Assembly: GCF_003932715.1 (NCBI RefSeq)
Contig: NZ_CP020700.1
Span: 1,572,501 to 1,636,500, forward strand
Length of the DNA stretch: 64,000 bases
Direction of reading: 5' to 3'
Source: Streptomyces tsukubensis
GTDB taxonomy: Bacteria; Actinomycetota; Actinomycetes; Streptomycetales; Streptomycetaceae
The notes under the pieces are model-generated. The model searched no databases, was not told the DNA's origin, and saw nothing but the letters and a program-made list of their open reading frames with translations. A program made the translations under genes and the position numbers. Below, one piece after another: positions 1 to 7,980 of this stretch. Each line of letters starts with the position of its first letter. Within the stretch, counting starts at the first letter, position 1.

Positions 1-452
1 TCCGTGCCGTTGAGGGCGCGGTCGACCGCGAGGGCCGTGGCGAGCCGGGCGGGACCTTTGGCCAGTTCCTTGTCATAACGGGCCGAGACTCGACGTTTGC
101 GGGCCAGCTCCTGGCCCTCGACGATCTCGCCGGCCCGCAGCAGGACCCCGCTCGCCCGCCCCTCGGGGCCGCAGACCACATTGAGGCAGTGCCACATCCC
201 GTAGGTGAAGTAGACGTAGGCATGGCCGGGCGGCCCGAACATCACCTCGTTGCGCGGGGTCCGGCCGCGGAAGGCGTGGGAGCCGGGGTCCAGCTCGCCC
301 GCGTACGCCTCGACCTCGGTGATGCGGAGCACGATGGGGCCCTCGGCCGTCCGCCGTACCAGCACACGGCCCAGCAGGTCGGGCGCGACGTCCAGCACCG
401 GCCGGTCGAGGAAGGGCCTGGGCAGAGGCATACGGTCGGGTCGCTCGGTCAT
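1..452 (-). CDS. DNA-3-methyladenine glycosylase (AAG/MPG family), 3' end cut by window
   Basis: Base-excision repair enzyme that flips out alkylated purines and cleaves the glycosidic bond. The first 150 residues are in the window and the C-terminus lies left of base 1. The reading frame shows the family landmarks EVEAYAG, the [10 protein letters not shown] segment, and [15 protein letters not shown] with the Tyr/His of the active site, followed by GVLLRAGE and AKGPARL. The ATG at 452 gives MTERPDRM; an internal ATG is seven codons further in. There is no clear ribosome binding site. A TACGCT hexamer ends 8 bases before the ATG, so the message may be leaderless. The gene is divergent from the SpoOM gene. 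Confidence 0.9.
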   Translation of the reverse strand, partial: MTERPDRMPLPRPFLDRPVLDVAPDLLGRVLVRRTAEGPIVLRITEVEAYAGELDPGSHAFRGRTPRNEVMFGPPGHAYVYFTYGMWHCLNVVCGPEGRASGVLLRAGEIVEGQELARKRRVSARYDKELAKGPARLATALAVDRALNGT

Positions 453-536
453 GGCGTCCGAGCGTACCTGCGGAACCGGAGGCGGTCGCCGAGCGTTTTC
501 ACGGTGCACAACCCCTTATAAGGAGTGGATCAGGAC

Positions 537-1319
537 ATGGCCTTCAAGAAGCTGCTCGCGAGCCTCGGTGCCGGTGGCGCCTCGGTGGAGACGGTACTGA
601 CCGAGGAGAACGTCGTCCCGGGTGGAGTCGTCCAGGGCGAGGTGCGCATCCAGGGCGGTTCCGTGGACCAGCGGGTCGAGGGGGTGTCCGTCGGACTCCA
701 GGCGCGCGTCGAGGTGGAGGGCGGCGACTACGAGACCAAGCAGGACATCGAGTTCGTCAAGCAGCGCATCGGCGGGGAGTTCGAGGTGAAGGCCGGGGCG
801 GTGCACGTGGTGCCGTTCGGTCTTGAGATCCCCTGGGAGACGCCGGTCACCAGCATCGGCGGCCATCGGATGCGCGGGATGGACATCGGGGTGCGGACCG
901 AGCTGGCGATCGCGCGGGCCGTGGACGCGGGCGACCTCGACCCGATCACCGTCCATCCGCTGCCCGCCCAGCAGGCGATCATCGACGCCTTCGGGCAGCT
1001 CGGGTTCCGCTTCAAGAGCGCGGACATGGAGCGCGGTCATATCCGGGGTACCCGGCAGAAGCTGCCGTTCTACCAGGAGATCGAGTTCTTCCCGCCGGAG
1101 CGGTACCGCGGGCTGAACCAGGTCGAGCTGTCGTTCGTCGCCGACGAGCGGGAGATGGACGTCATCCTGGAGATGGACAAGAAGCCCGGGCTGTTCACCG
1201 AGGGCAGTGACTCCTTCAAGGCCTTCCGGGTCGGTCACCACGACTTCTCGTCGACCGACTGGGTCGCCTACCTCAACCAGTGGCTCACCGATGTCGGCGG
1301 TCGGCGCAACTGGTTCTAG
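537..1319 (+). CDS. SpoOM family (Spo0M-like) sporulation-control protein
   Basis: A 260-residue arrestin-fold protein of the SpoOM family. In Bacillus the family affects sporulation; the biochemical role is unclear and the location is cytoplasmic. The sequence is the full family length, opening MAFKKLLASLGAGGASVETV, with the typical VVPGGVVQGEVRIQGG strand region and a C-terminal region rich in aromatic and acidic residues (SSTDWVAYLNQWL). The ATG at 537 was chosen because MAFKKLL is the family N-terminus. An AGGAG at 521-525 precedes it at a rather long spacing, and an in-frame GTG at 525 would add four residues. It stands alone, with a PEBP gene 52 bases downstream. Confidence 0.88.
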   Translation: MAFKKLLASLGAGGASVETVLTEENVVPGGVVQGEVRIQGGSVDQRVEGVSVGLQARVEVEGGDYETKQDIEFVKQRIGGEFEVKAGAVHVVPFGLEIPWETPVTSIGGHRMRGMDIGVRTELAIARAVDAGDLDPITVHPLPAQQAIIDAFGQLGFRFKSADMERGHIRGTRQKLPFYQEIEFFPPERYRGLNQVELSFVADEREMDVILEMDKKPGLFTEGSDSFKAFRVGHHDFSSTDWVAYLNQWLTDVGGRRNWF

Positions 1320-1371
1320 GCCCTAGGGTCGGTGGCACTACTGGACTGTGAAGTGAACCGGAGGTGCAGAC

Positions 1372-1908
1372 GTGACCCAGCAGCGGGCTCCCCTGCCGCA
1401 CGACTTCCATCCCGAGGTGCCGGCGTTCACCGTGGTGAGCGACGACCTCGCCCCCGGTGCCGTGCTCGGCGCCGCCCAGGTGTACGCGGAGGGCAATGTC
1501 TCCCCGCAGCTGCGCTGGGAGGGTTTTCCGGCGGAGACCAAGAGTTTCGCAGTGACCTGCTTCGACCCGGACGCTCCGACCGGCAGCGGTTTCTGGCACT
1601 GGGTGCTCTTCGACATTCCGGCGTCGGTGACCGAACTGCCCGCCGGGGCCGGTGGCGGGTCGTTCGCCGGACTGCCGAAGGGCGCGGTGCACGCCCGTAA
1701 CGACTACGGGGCGAAGGAATTCGGCGGCGCCGCTCCCCCGGCGGGTGACGGGCCCCACCGCTATGTGTTCACGGTGTACGCGGTCGACAGCGAGACCCTG
1801 GGGCCGGACTCCGACGCCTCGCCCGCCGTGGTCGGCTTCCATCTGCGGTTCCACGCCCTGGCGCGGGCTTCGATCATCGGCGAGTACGAGGTGCCGGCCG
1901 CGGACTGA
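1372..1908 (+). CDS. YbhB/YbcL family PEBP (Raf kinase inhibitor-like) protein
   Basis: A 178-residue cytoplasmic protein of the phosphatidylethanolamine-binding superfamily; bacterial members have no settled function. The conserved ligand pocket is visible: [10 protein letters not shown], then [20 protein letters not shown], the GxxxxxNDYG segment ([10 protein letters not shown]) and [11 protein letters not shown]. Length and motifs match the YbhB type throughout. The GTG start at 1372 has GGAGG about 8 bases upstream. Only 52 bases separate it from the SpoOM gene, so read-through from that gene is possible. A hairpin with a short T run follows at 1950-1992. Confidence 0.9.
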   Translation: MTQQRAPLPHDFHPEVPAFTVVSDDLAPGAVLGAAQVYAEGNVSPQLRWEGFPAETKSFAVTCFDPDAPTGSGFWHWVLFDIPASVTELPAGAGGGSFAGLPKGAVHARNDYGAKEFGGAAPPAGDGPHRYVFTVYAVDSETLGPDSDASPAVVGFHLRFHALARASIIGEYEVPAAD

Positions 1909-1949
1909 CGGACTCCCCCGGTCCGATACTGACCGTTCGTTTCTTGTTT

Positions 1950-1992
1950 GCCCTGTCCGGGTCGTGGAGAGATCTGGACAGGGCAGGTTTTC
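1950..1992 (+). terminator. Hairpin terminator after the PEBP gene
   Basis: Perfect 9-base arms GCCCTGTCC (1950-1958) and GGACAGGGC (1976-1984) are followed by AGGTTTTC. This is one of the few hairpins in the window with a T tract. It lies 41 bases past the PEBP stop and before the HNH gene leader. Confidence 0.6.
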
Positions 1993-2115
1993 TGTCCACC
2001 GGGGTCCACGGCCCGCGCGGGACGGATATTGCGTTGTCCATCCCGGCGCGTCCGGCCAGAGTTGGTCCATCCCCGGGCCCGCACAAGCCGGGCCGGTGAA
2101 CGGAGGTGGGGGAAC

Positions 2116-2628
2116 ATGCGGGACACGCTGGTGCTCAACGCGAGCTTCGAACCGCTGTCGACGGTGTCGATGAATCGCGCGGTGGTCCTGGTCCTCCAGG
2201 ACAAGGCCGTTGTCGAGCAGGCCCACCCCGGTCTCCGGGTCCGCGGTGCCACCGTCGATCTACCGGTGCCGCGCGTGATCAGGCTCTGCAGATACGTCAG
2301 GGTGCCGTTCCGAAGACAGGCTCCATGGTCGAGACGGGGTGTGCTGGTCAGGGACCAGCACCGGTGCGCCTACTGCGGCAGGCGTGCCACGACCGTGGAC
2401 CATGTGGTGCCGCGGTCCCACGGTGGTGGGGACACCTGGCTGAACACGGTCGCCTCCTGCTCCGAGGACAACCACCGCAAGGCCGACCGCACACCGGAGC
2501 AGGCGGCGATGCCGCTGCTGCACCAGCCGTTCGTGCCGTCCCCGGCGGACGCGATGCTGCTGGGTCTGCGGGCCGGTGAGCGGTCCGAGCTGCCGGAGTG
2601 GCTGCGGACCGCGCGGACCGCGGCCTAG
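2116..2628 (+). CDS. HNH endonuclease domain protein
   Basis: A 170-residue protein with a C-terminal HNH nuclease fold of the type conserved across actinobacteria. The exact role is not established. Zinc-ribbon-like CAYCGRR is followed by the catalytic core TVDHVVPRSHGG and a later C-x4-N-x2-K stretch (SCSEDNHRKADRTP) that completes the beta-beta-alpha metal site. The N-terminal 80 residues (MRDTLVLNASFEPLSTVSM) are the usual family lead-in. The ATG at 2116 is preceded by GGAGGTGGGGG, although the frame stays open upstream to 1948. The stop is followed by a perfect 36-bp palindrome. Confidence 0.88.
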   Translation: MRDTLVLNASFEPLSTVSMNRAVVLVLQDKAVVEQAHPGLRVRGATVDLPVPRVIRLCRYVRVPFRRQAPWSRRGVLVRDQHRCAYCGRRATTVDHVVPRSHGGGDTWLNTVASCSEDNHRKADRTPEQAAMPLLHQPFVPSPADAMLLGLRAGERSELPEWLRTARTAA

Positions 2629-2650
2629 TTTCCGTACCGCGAAGGCTGTG

Positions 2651-2686
2651 ACGAGGGCCCGCTCCCCCGGGGGAGCGGGCCCTCGT
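2651..2686. terminator. Perfect 36-bp palindrome, bidirectional terminator
   Basis: Two 18-base arms with no spacer (ACGAGGGCCCGCTCCCCC and its exact complement) lie between the convergent HNH (+) and TSUP (-) genes, 22 and 16 bases from their stops. There is no T tract, as is common for Streptomyces terminators. The position and perfection suggest termination on both strands. Confidence 0.75.
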
Positions 2687-2702
2687 CCGTGCGTGGGGGC
2701 GG

Positions 2703-3479
2703 TCAGCCGTAGCGGTAGATCAGAAGTTGGATCAGGGCGATCGTGCCGACGGCGACGATGAGGGCGCGCAGGGCGCCCGGGGGGAGTCGGCGGCCGGCCT
2801 TGGCTCCGATCTGGCCGCCGATGGTGGAACCGGCGGCGATCAGTGCGACTGCGGTCCAGTCGAAGTCGGCGACGAAGAGGAAGAAGACCGCGGCGACGCT
2901 GTTGACGACGACGGCCAGGACGTTCTTGACGGCGTTCAGCCGCTGGAGGGTGTCGTCGATCAGCATGCCCATCAGGGCCATGTAGATGATGCCCTGGGCC
3001 GCGGTGAAGTAGCCGCCGTAGATGCTGGAGAACAGCAGTCCGACGATGAGCAGGGGGCCGCCGTCGGAGCCTGCCGTGGTGCCGTTCTCGGCGCGGCGGC
3101 GCTGGACGGCCCGGGAGATCCTCGGCTGGAGGATCACCAGCACCAGGGCGAGCGTGACCAGGACCGGGACGATGGTCTCGAAGGCCGTACTCGGCAGGGC
3201 GATCAGCAGGGCGGCGCCGATGATGCCGCCGACCGCGCCCACCGCGCAGAGTTTCAGTACCCGGTCGCGCTGGCCGACGAGTTCGGCCCGGTAGCCGATG
3301 GCTCCGCTGATGGAGCCGGCCACCAGGCCGAGGCCGTTGGAGACGGTCGCGGTGACCGGGGGCAGGCCGACCCCGAGAAGGACGGGGAAGGTGATCAGGG
3401 TTCCGGAACCGACGATCGTGTTGATGGTTCCGGCACCGATGCCCGCGGCGAGGACAGCAAGCATCTCCCAGATGGTCAC
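2703..3479 (-). CDS. TSUP family (TauE/SafE-like) membrane exporter
   Basis: A polytopic membrane protein of about 258 residues with roughly eight hydrophobic segments. The TSUP family exports or takes up sulfite, sulfoacetate or related organic anions; the substrate here cannot be told. The family repeats are seen as AGTINTIVGSGTLITFPVLL near the N-terminus and YGGYFTAAQGIIYMALMG in the second half. The start was set at GTG 3479 because GGAGGGG sits 6-7 bases before it. The longer frame to 3512 would start inside an inverted repeat and has no ribosome site. The gene runs in the same direction as the SPFH gene 57 bases upstream and may have its own promoter. Confidence 0.82.
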   Translation of the reverse strand: MTIWEMLAVLAAGIGAGTINTIVGSGTLITFPVLLGVGLPPVTATVSNGLGLVAGSISGAIGYRAELVGQRDRVLKLCAVGAVGGIIGAALLIALPSTAFETIVPVLVTLALVLVILQPRISRAVQRRRAENGTTAGSDGGPLLIVGLLFSSIYGGYFTAAQGIIYMALMGMLIDDTLQRLNAVKNVLAVVVNSVAAVFFLFVADFDWTAVALIAAGSTIGGQIGAKAGRRLPPGALRALIVAVGTIALIQLLIYRYG

Positions 3480-3492
3480 AGTGTGCCCCTCC

Positions 3493-3519
3493 ATGATCAG
3501 TGCAGTGGGCACTGATCAT
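3493..3519 (-). promoter_or_regulatory. 11-bp inverted repeat before the TSUP gene (candidate operator or leader hairpin)
   Basis: Perfect arms ATGATCAGTGC and GCACTGATCAT with a 5-base spacer sit between the SPFH stop (3537) and the TSUP ribosome site. It could be a repressor site for the exporter or a terminator of the SPFH operon. The low GC of the arms compared with other hairpins here favours a protein-binding site. It contains two GATC motifs. Confidence 0.45.
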
Positions 3520-3536
3520 GCCGGAGGAGTGACCGG

Positions 3537-4499
3537 TCAGTCGACCGGGGGCACCTCGCGCCGCTCGGTGCCGTTGCCGCCGCCGTTGCCGGGGGAGGAA
3601 CCGCCGGTGTTGAAGCCGGGGACGCCGCCGCCGAGGTTGCCGAAGGCGCCGGAGAGGCCCTTGAGGGCGTCGCCGATCTCGCTGGGGACGATCCAGAGCT
3701 TGTTGGCGTCGCCCTCGGCGATCTTCGGCAGCATCTGGAGGTACTGGTAGGAGAGGAGCTTCTGGTCCGGGTCCCCGGCGTGGATGGACTCGAAGACCGT
3801 ACGGATTGCCTGGGCCTCGCCCTCGGCCCGCAGTGCGGCGGCCTTGGCCTCGCCCTCGGCCCGCAGGATGGCCGACTGCTTCTCACCCTCGGCGGTCAGG
3901 ATCTGGGACTGGCGGATGCCTTCCGCGGTGAGGATGGCGGCGCGCTTGTCACGGTCGGCACGCATCTGCTTCTCCATCGAGTCCTGGATGGAGGTCGGCG
4001 GCTCGATGGCCTTCAGCTCGACGCGGTTGACGCGGATGCCCCACTTGCCGGTCGCCTCGTCGAGCACTCCGCGCAGGGCCGCGTTGATCTCCTCGCGGGA
4101 GGTCAGGGTGCGCTCCAGGTCCATGCCGCCGATGATGTTCCGCAGGGTGGTGACGGTGAGCTGCTCGATGGCCTGGATGTAGCTGGCGACCTCGTAGGTC
4201 GCGGCGCGGGCGTCGGTGACCTGGTAGTAGATGACGGTGTCGATGTTGACGACCAGGTTGTCCTGGGTGATCACCGGCTGGGGCGGGAACGGGACGACCT
4301 GTTCCCGCAGGTCGATCCGGTTCCGGATGGAGTCGATGAACGGGACGACGATGTTGAGGCCCGCGTTGAGGGTGCGGGTGTAGCGGCCGAAGCGTTCGAC
4401 GATGGCGGCGCTGGCCTGCGGGATGACCTGGATCGTCTTGATCAGGGCGATGAAGACCAGCACCACCAGAATGATCAGGACGATGATGATCGGTTGCAT
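3537..4499 (-). CDS. SPFH/band 7 (stomatin-like, slipin) membrane protein
   Basis: A 320-residue membrane-microdomain scaffold. An N-terminal hydrophobic anchor (residues 1-24) is followed by the band 7 domain (about 25-185), with the slipin signature AAIVERFGRYTRTLNAGLN and VDVNTVIYYQV-like strands. A charged alpha-helical zone of repeated AEGEKQ/AEGEAK units (about 195-240) comes next, typical of oligomer-forming flotillin/stomatin proteins. The tail is Gly/Asn-rich and low complexity. It lies 88 bases downstream of an NfeD gene on the same strand. NfeD-SPFH pairing is the standard arrangement, so both probably form one complex in the membrane. Confidence 0.92.
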   Translation of the reverse strand: MQPIIIVLIILVVLVFIALIKTIQVIPQASAAIVERFGRYTRTLNAGLNIVVPFIDSIRNRIDLREQVVPFPPQPVITQDNLVVNIDTVIYYQVTDARAATYEVASYIQAIEQLTVTTLRNIIGGMDLERTLTSREEINAALRGVLDEATGKWGIRVNRVELKAIEPPTSIQDSMEKQMRADRDKRAAILTAEGIRQSQILTAEGEKQSAILRAEGEAKAAALRAEGEAQAIRTVFESIHAGDPDQKLLSYQYLQMLPKIAEGDANKLWIVPSEIGDALKGLSGAFGNLGGGVPGFNTGGSSPGNGGGNGTERREVPPVD

Positions 4500-4587
4500 C
4501 GCGTTTCCCCGTGCCCTTCGCTGCCGGATGATGGTGTGATGATGATCGAGTTTCCCAGATCAGGGGCGGTCGTGGGGCTCTTTCCGG

Positions 4588-5016
4588 TCAGATGACGACG
4601 GCGGTCGCTCCGTCGATCTCGACCACGTCGACCTGCCGGCCGGGTTCGTAGCTCGCATCGGGGTCCAGGGGCCGGGCGGACCACACCTCACCGGCGAGTT
4701 TGATCCGGCCGCCGTTGCCGTCGACGCGTTCCAGGACGACGGCCTGACGGCCTTTCAGTGCTTCGACACCGCTGGTGAATCCGGAGCCCTGGGAGCGGTG
4801 CCGGGCGGCGATCGGCCGGACGACGGCGATCAGCGCCACGGACACGACGACGAAGACCAGCACCTGGACGACGATTCCGCCGCCGAGCGCCGCCGTGACG
4901 GCGGCGGCCACCGCGCCCGCCGAGAACATGCCGAATTCCGGCATCGCCGTCAGGACGAGCGGAATGCCCAGTCCGACCGCGCCGATCAGCCACCACACCC
5001 ACGCGTCGATTTCCAC
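4588..5016 (-). CDS. NfeD family membrane protein
   Basis: A 142-residue short NfeD-type protein with three to four hydrophobic helices (residues 5-75) and a C-terminal OB-fold domain (about 85-142: TSGVEALKGRQAVVLERVD, ending VEIDGATAVVI). Short NfeD proteins are partners of SPFH proteins, and the SPFH gene follows 88 bases downstream. The GTG at 5016 (MEIDAWVWW) was chosen as the first start before the membrane segment. No strong ribosome site is visible. The frame stays open far upstream, but that stretch is antisense to the ABC gene's coding pattern and was not used. Confidence 0.85.
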   Translation of the reverse strand: MEIDAWVWWLIGAVGLGIPLVLTAMPEFGMFSAGAVAAAVTAALGGGIVVQVLVFVVVSVALIAVVRPIAARHRSQGSGFTSGVEALKGRQAVVLERVDGNGGRIKLAGEVWSARPLDPDASYEPGRQVDVVEIDGATAVVI

Positions 5017-5090
5017 ATGGTCATGGTAGGTCGGCGGATCGGCTCGGGACAGAGGGCGACGGCTCCGGACCGGCGCGGGCCGGGCGCCGG

Positions 5091-5882
5091 TCAGCCCAGC
5101 GGGAGTCCGTGGGCGGTCCAGCGGTCGCCCCGCTGCTCGACGACGAGCGGCAGGCCGAAGCAGCGGGAGAGGTTGCGGGAGGTCAGTTCCATCTCGATGG
5201 GACCGGCGGCGAGGACCTTGCCCTGGCGGATCATCAGAACGTGGGTGAACCCGGGGGCGATCTCCTCGACATGGTGCGTGACCATGATCATGGAGGGGGC
5301 GTACGGGTCCCGGGCCAGCCGGCCGAGGCGGCGGACCAGGTCCTCCCGGCCTCCGAGGTCGAGTCCGGCGGCGGGCTCGTCGAGGAGGAGGAGCTCGGGG
5401 TCGGTCATCATGGCGCGGGCGATCAGGGTGCGCTTGCGCTCGCCCTCGGAGAGGGTGCCGAACTTGCGGTCGAGGTACTCGGTCATGCCGAGGCGGTCGA
5501 GGAAGGCGCGGGCGCGCTCCTCGTCGACCGGGTCGTAGTTCTCGTGCCAGGTCGCGGTCATGCCGTAGGCGGCGGTGAGGACGGTCTGGAGCACGGTCTG
5601 GCGCTTGGGGAGCTTCTCCGCCATGGCGATGCCCGCCATGCCGATGCGGGGGCGGAGTTCGAAGACGTCCACCCGGCCGAGGCGTTCGTCGAGGATGCGG
5701 ACGGTGCCGGTGCTGGGGAAGAGGTAGCTGGAGGCCAGGTTGAGCAGGGTGGTCTTCCCGGCGCCGTTGGGGCCGAGGATGATCCAGCGCTCGCCTTCCT
5801 TGACCGACCAGGAGACGTCGTCCACCAGAGCGCGTCCGTCGCGGACCACGGATACGTCCACCAGCTCCAGTACATCGCTCAT
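5091..5882 (-). CDS. ABC transporter ATP-binding protein (stand-alone, ModF-like)
   Basis: A 263-residue cytoplasmic ATPase subunit. Walker A is GPNGAGKTT (about residues 37-45), followed by the Q-loop region, the signature LSEGERKR, Walker B ELLLLDEP, and a switch His in MVTHHVEEI. No permease gene is adjacent, so it either serves a distant membrane partner or works as a soluble ABC protein. The motif MVTHHVEEIAPGFTHVLMIR is characteristic of this actinobacterial subgroup. The start ATG at 5882 gives MSDVLELVDVSV. The NfeD gene starts 74 bases downstream on the same strand, but the products look functionally unrelated. Confidence 0.85.
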   Translation of the reverse strand: MSDVLELVDVSVVRDGRALVDDVSWSVKEGERWIILGPNGAGKTTLLNLASSYLFPSTGTVRILDERLGRVDVFELRPRIGMAGIAMAEKLPKRQTVLQTVLTAAYGMTATWHENYDPVDEERARAFLDRLGMTEYLDRKFGTLSEGERKRTLIARAMMTDPELLLLDEPAAGLDLGGREDLVRRLGRLARDPYAPSMIMVTHHVEEIAPGFTHVLMIRQGKVLAAGPIEMELTSRNLSRCFGLPLVVEQRGDRWTAHGLPLG

Positions 5883-6060
5883 GAGCGCGTTGTCTCCCCA
5901 TCCAGTCGTGTTGTGAGGTGTCCGGGGGCTTGACGTGTGCGGGCCGCCCCCTCGATGAAATCTACGCCACCTGCCGGGCTTCCCCGTCCCCCGGGCCGCT
6001 CGTCGGCGGTGCCGGGGCGGGGGCGGATCGCCTGATCGCGCCGTGTCCCGGTGCCGGGGG

Positions 6061-6594
6061 CTAAGGGGTGACGGTACGGACGAGGGAGTAGGAGTAGGGG
6101 TCCGATTCGTCGTACCGGTCCTCGTCTTCCGGGAGGTGCTCCCAGAAGACGGCGATCAGGACGAGGAAGGCCGCGCCGAGTGCGATCCCGATGGCGCCGG
6201 TGACGAGGCCGATACGGGCCTGGCTGCCGTTGTCGGCCTCGCCCCGCTTCGCCTTGCGGAGGCCGATCACGCCGAAGACGACCGCGAGGATGCCGAGGAC
6301 GATGGCGGGGACGCCGTACACGTAGAAGCTGCTGAGGGCGCAGAGTCCGAGCACCATGGCCGTGGTGCCTTTGCCGTTCTGCAGGGACGGCAGCGGCTTG
6401 ACGCCCGGGTAGGGGTACGGGTGGGGGTAGGGGCCCTGGCCGGGCTGGGGGGTCCAGGCGCCGTAGGCGTTGCCGGGCGGTCCGGCGGGGGCGGTGGGCA
6501 CCGGGGGGCCGTACGGTCCGGCGGGTGGTTGTCCGGGAGGGACGGGCGGCGGTGGTACGGCTGCGGTAGGGTCTCCGGCCTGCTGATCGGTCAT
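6061..6594 (-). CDS. DUF4190-type membrane protein with Pro/Gly-rich N-terminus
   Basis: A 177-residue protein of unknown function. Residues 1-70 are a low-complexity Pro/Gly/Tyr tail (PPPPVPPGQPP, YPHPYPYPG). Residues about 75-150 carry two hydrophobic helices separated by a short basic loop (GLRKAKRGEA), the DUF4190 pattern common in Streptomyces. The last 25 residues are acidic (PEDEDRYDESDPYSYS). The long disordered, probably cytoplasmic, tail suggests protein-protein contacts; this is inference. It stands alone, divergent from the gene at 6722. Confidence 0.75.
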   Translation of the reverse strand: MTDQQAGDPTAAVPPPPVPPGQPPAGPYGPPVPTAPAGPPGNAYGAWTPQPGQGPYPHPYPYPGVKPLPSLQNGKGTTAMVLGLCALSSFYVYGVPAIVLGILAVVFGVIGLRKAKRGEADNGSQARIGLVTGAIGIALGAAFLVLIAVFWEHLPEDEDRYDESDPYSYSLVRTVTP

Positions 6595-6709
6595 GTGTCC
6601 CCCTGGTTCGTTGTCGGCTCCATCGTAGATCGCGTCCGGTGGCGGTCACCGGGCCGGTTCGGGGCGGGTGTTCCGGGCTGGTTCGGGGCGGGTGGCCCGG
6701 GCGGGAATC

Positions 6710-6721
6710 TAGGCTGGGGGC
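6710..6721 (+). promoter_or_regulatory. -10 hexamer of a probable leaderless promoter
   Basis: TAGGCT (6710-6715) is followed by six bases and then the ATG at 6722, so transcription would start at the start codon. No ribosome binding site is present. No good -35 is seen. Confidence 0.5.
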
Positions 6722-7516
6722 ATGATCTCGGATGCTTCGGAACCACGTTCAGGACGGCTCGCGGTGTGGGGCAACGCCCTGTTGGCGGGGCTGGTGTCAC
6801 CCGACGACGCGGCGGTGGCGATCCGCGGCGACGACGCCGTGCACCGGGTGCGGGGGCTGCCCGGTGAGTCGGGGCCGGTGGGGCTGACGCTGGCCCTGGG
6901 GCGGTTGCGGGCGCTGGGGGTGACGGGCTGGCGGGTGGCGCTGCCGGTGGCGGGGCATCCGCTGGGGCTGAGCGGTCCTGCGGAGTTCAACGCCCGGGCG
7001 CTGGAGGCCGGGGAGGCGGTGGTCGGTCACGGGGCGGCGTGGGGGCTGGTGCCGTCGGTGACCGAGGCGGGGCCCGCGGGCGATGTGCATGCGGAGGTCG
7101 TCTGGGAGTGCCTGCCGGTGCGGGAGGCACCGCCTGCGGACGTGCCGTCGCTCGGGGAGGCGGAGCGGGAGCTGGCGGAGGGGCTGCGGGAGGCGACCCG
7201 GGTGCTGTCGCAGCTGGACGTCGCGGGCTCGGGGCCGGTGGCCGAGGCGGCGATCGACGCCTACCGGGCCCGGGCGGAGGCCGGGCGGGTGGGCCTGGCG
7301 CCGGGCTATCCGCCGCGGGCGGTGCGGGTGCTGGAGCTGGCGGAGCGGGTGGGGCTGCTGGTCTCGGTGGCGTACGAGAACGGGCACGGGGGTGCGGTGA
7401 GCGCTTCCGAGATGGCGGCGCGCGGGGAGGCGCTGCGGCCTGTGGAGCGGGTGGCGCGGCGGGCCCGGGTGGCCGCGTACAACGCGTATGTGGAGGAGCG
7501 GGAGCGGGGGCGCTGA
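6722..7516 (+). CDS. Conserved hypothetical protein (unrecognised)
   Basis: A 264-residue soluble Ala/Gly/Leu-rich protein with no signal peptide, membrane segment or catalytic motif that I recognise. It reads as a genuine gene: codon positions show the expected third-base GC bias over the whole length, and the start is backed by a TAGGCT -10 hexamer 6 bases upstream. The middle contains RLRALGVTGWRVALPVAGHP and a C-terminal helical region ending RVARRARVAAYNAYVEERE. A strong hairpin follows its stop. Probably a streptomycete-conserved protein; no function can be assigned. Confidence 0.7.
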   Translation: MISDASEPRSGRLAVWGNALLAGLVSPDDAAVAIRGDDAVHRVRGLPGESGPVGLTLALGRLRALGVTGWRVALPVAGHPLGLSGPAEFNARALEAGEAVVGHGAAWGLVPSVTEAGPAGDVHAEVVWECLPVREAPPADVPSLGEAERELAEGLREATRVLSQLDVAGSGPVAEAAIDAYRARAEAGRVGLAPGYPPRAVRVLELAERVGLLVSVAYENGHGGAVSASEMAARGEALRPVERVARRARVAAYNAYVEERERGR

Positions 7517-7524
7517 GGTGTGCT

Positions 7525-7562
7525 GCCCGGCCGGAGGACTGCGACGGTTCCTCCGGCCGGGC
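7525..7562. terminator. 14-bp-arm hairpin, bidirectional terminator
   Basis: GCCCGGCCGGAGGA (7525-7538) pairs exactly with TCCTCCGGCCGGGC (7549-7562) across a 10-base loop. It is placed between the convergent gene ending at 7516 and chaplin E ending at 7575. Confidence 0.75.
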
Positions 7563-7574
7563 GGGCGGGGACGG

Positions 7575-7820
7575 TCAGCCGTTGTGGGCGAAGTTGCCGA
7601 AGGCCGGGTTCAGCAGGCCGATGACGTTGACCGAGTTGCCGGAGGCGTTCACCGGGATGTGGACCGGGACCTGGACCAGGTTGCCGGAACCGACGCCCGG
7701 GGAGTTGACCGCCGAGCCCGCGGCGTGGGCGCCGGGGGTGGCGGAGGCGATGCCGGCACCGGCGGCCACCAGGCTGCCGGTGATCATGGTGAGAGCGGCG
7801 GCCTTCTTCAGGTTCTTCAC
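7575..7820 (-). CDS. chpE: Short chaplin, ChpE type
   Basis: An 81-residue secreted protein: a basic N-terminus plus hydrophobic core (MKNLKKAAALTMITGSLVAA) with a signal cleavage site near ASA-TPG, then one chaplin domain (GNLVQVPVHIPVNASGNSVN and VIGLLNPAFGN). Chaplins assemble into amyloid fibrils that lower surface tension and coat aerial hyphae. Most short chaplins have two Cys in the domain; here both positions are non-Cys (A/S and F), which is the hallmark of ChpE. The GTG at 7820 has AGGA about 9 bases upstream; the longer open frame to 7919 would bury the signal peptide. An ECF-type promoter candidate lies about 100 bases upstream. Confidence 0.92.
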   Translation of the reverse strand: MKNLKKAAALTMITGSLVAAGAGIASATPGAHAAGSAVNSPGVGSGNLVQVPVHIPVNASGNSVNVIGLLNPAFGNFAHNG

Positions 7821-7920
7821 GTGCGTTGTCCTCCTGGGCGTCGGCCGCGGCGGTCGCCGCGGCACGCACTGGAGAACGGCCGGGCGGCGCGGGAGTTGCG
7901 CCGTACGGGTGACATTCATC

Positions 7921-7946
7921 CGACGGTATGAATCTCCGATGTTCCG
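7921..7946 (-). promoter_or_regulatory. Candidate ECF sigma (BldN-like) promoter of chaplin E
   Basis: On the minus strand GGAAC (7945-7941) and CGTCG (7925-7921) are separated by 15 bases, an ECF-type -35/-10 pair about 100 bases before the chpE start. Chaplin genes are known BldN targets; the match to the BldN consensus is approximate. Confidence 0.35.
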
Positions 7947-7980
7947 GGAACTCCCGGGGTGTGCTCCCGGCGGCCGGTGA

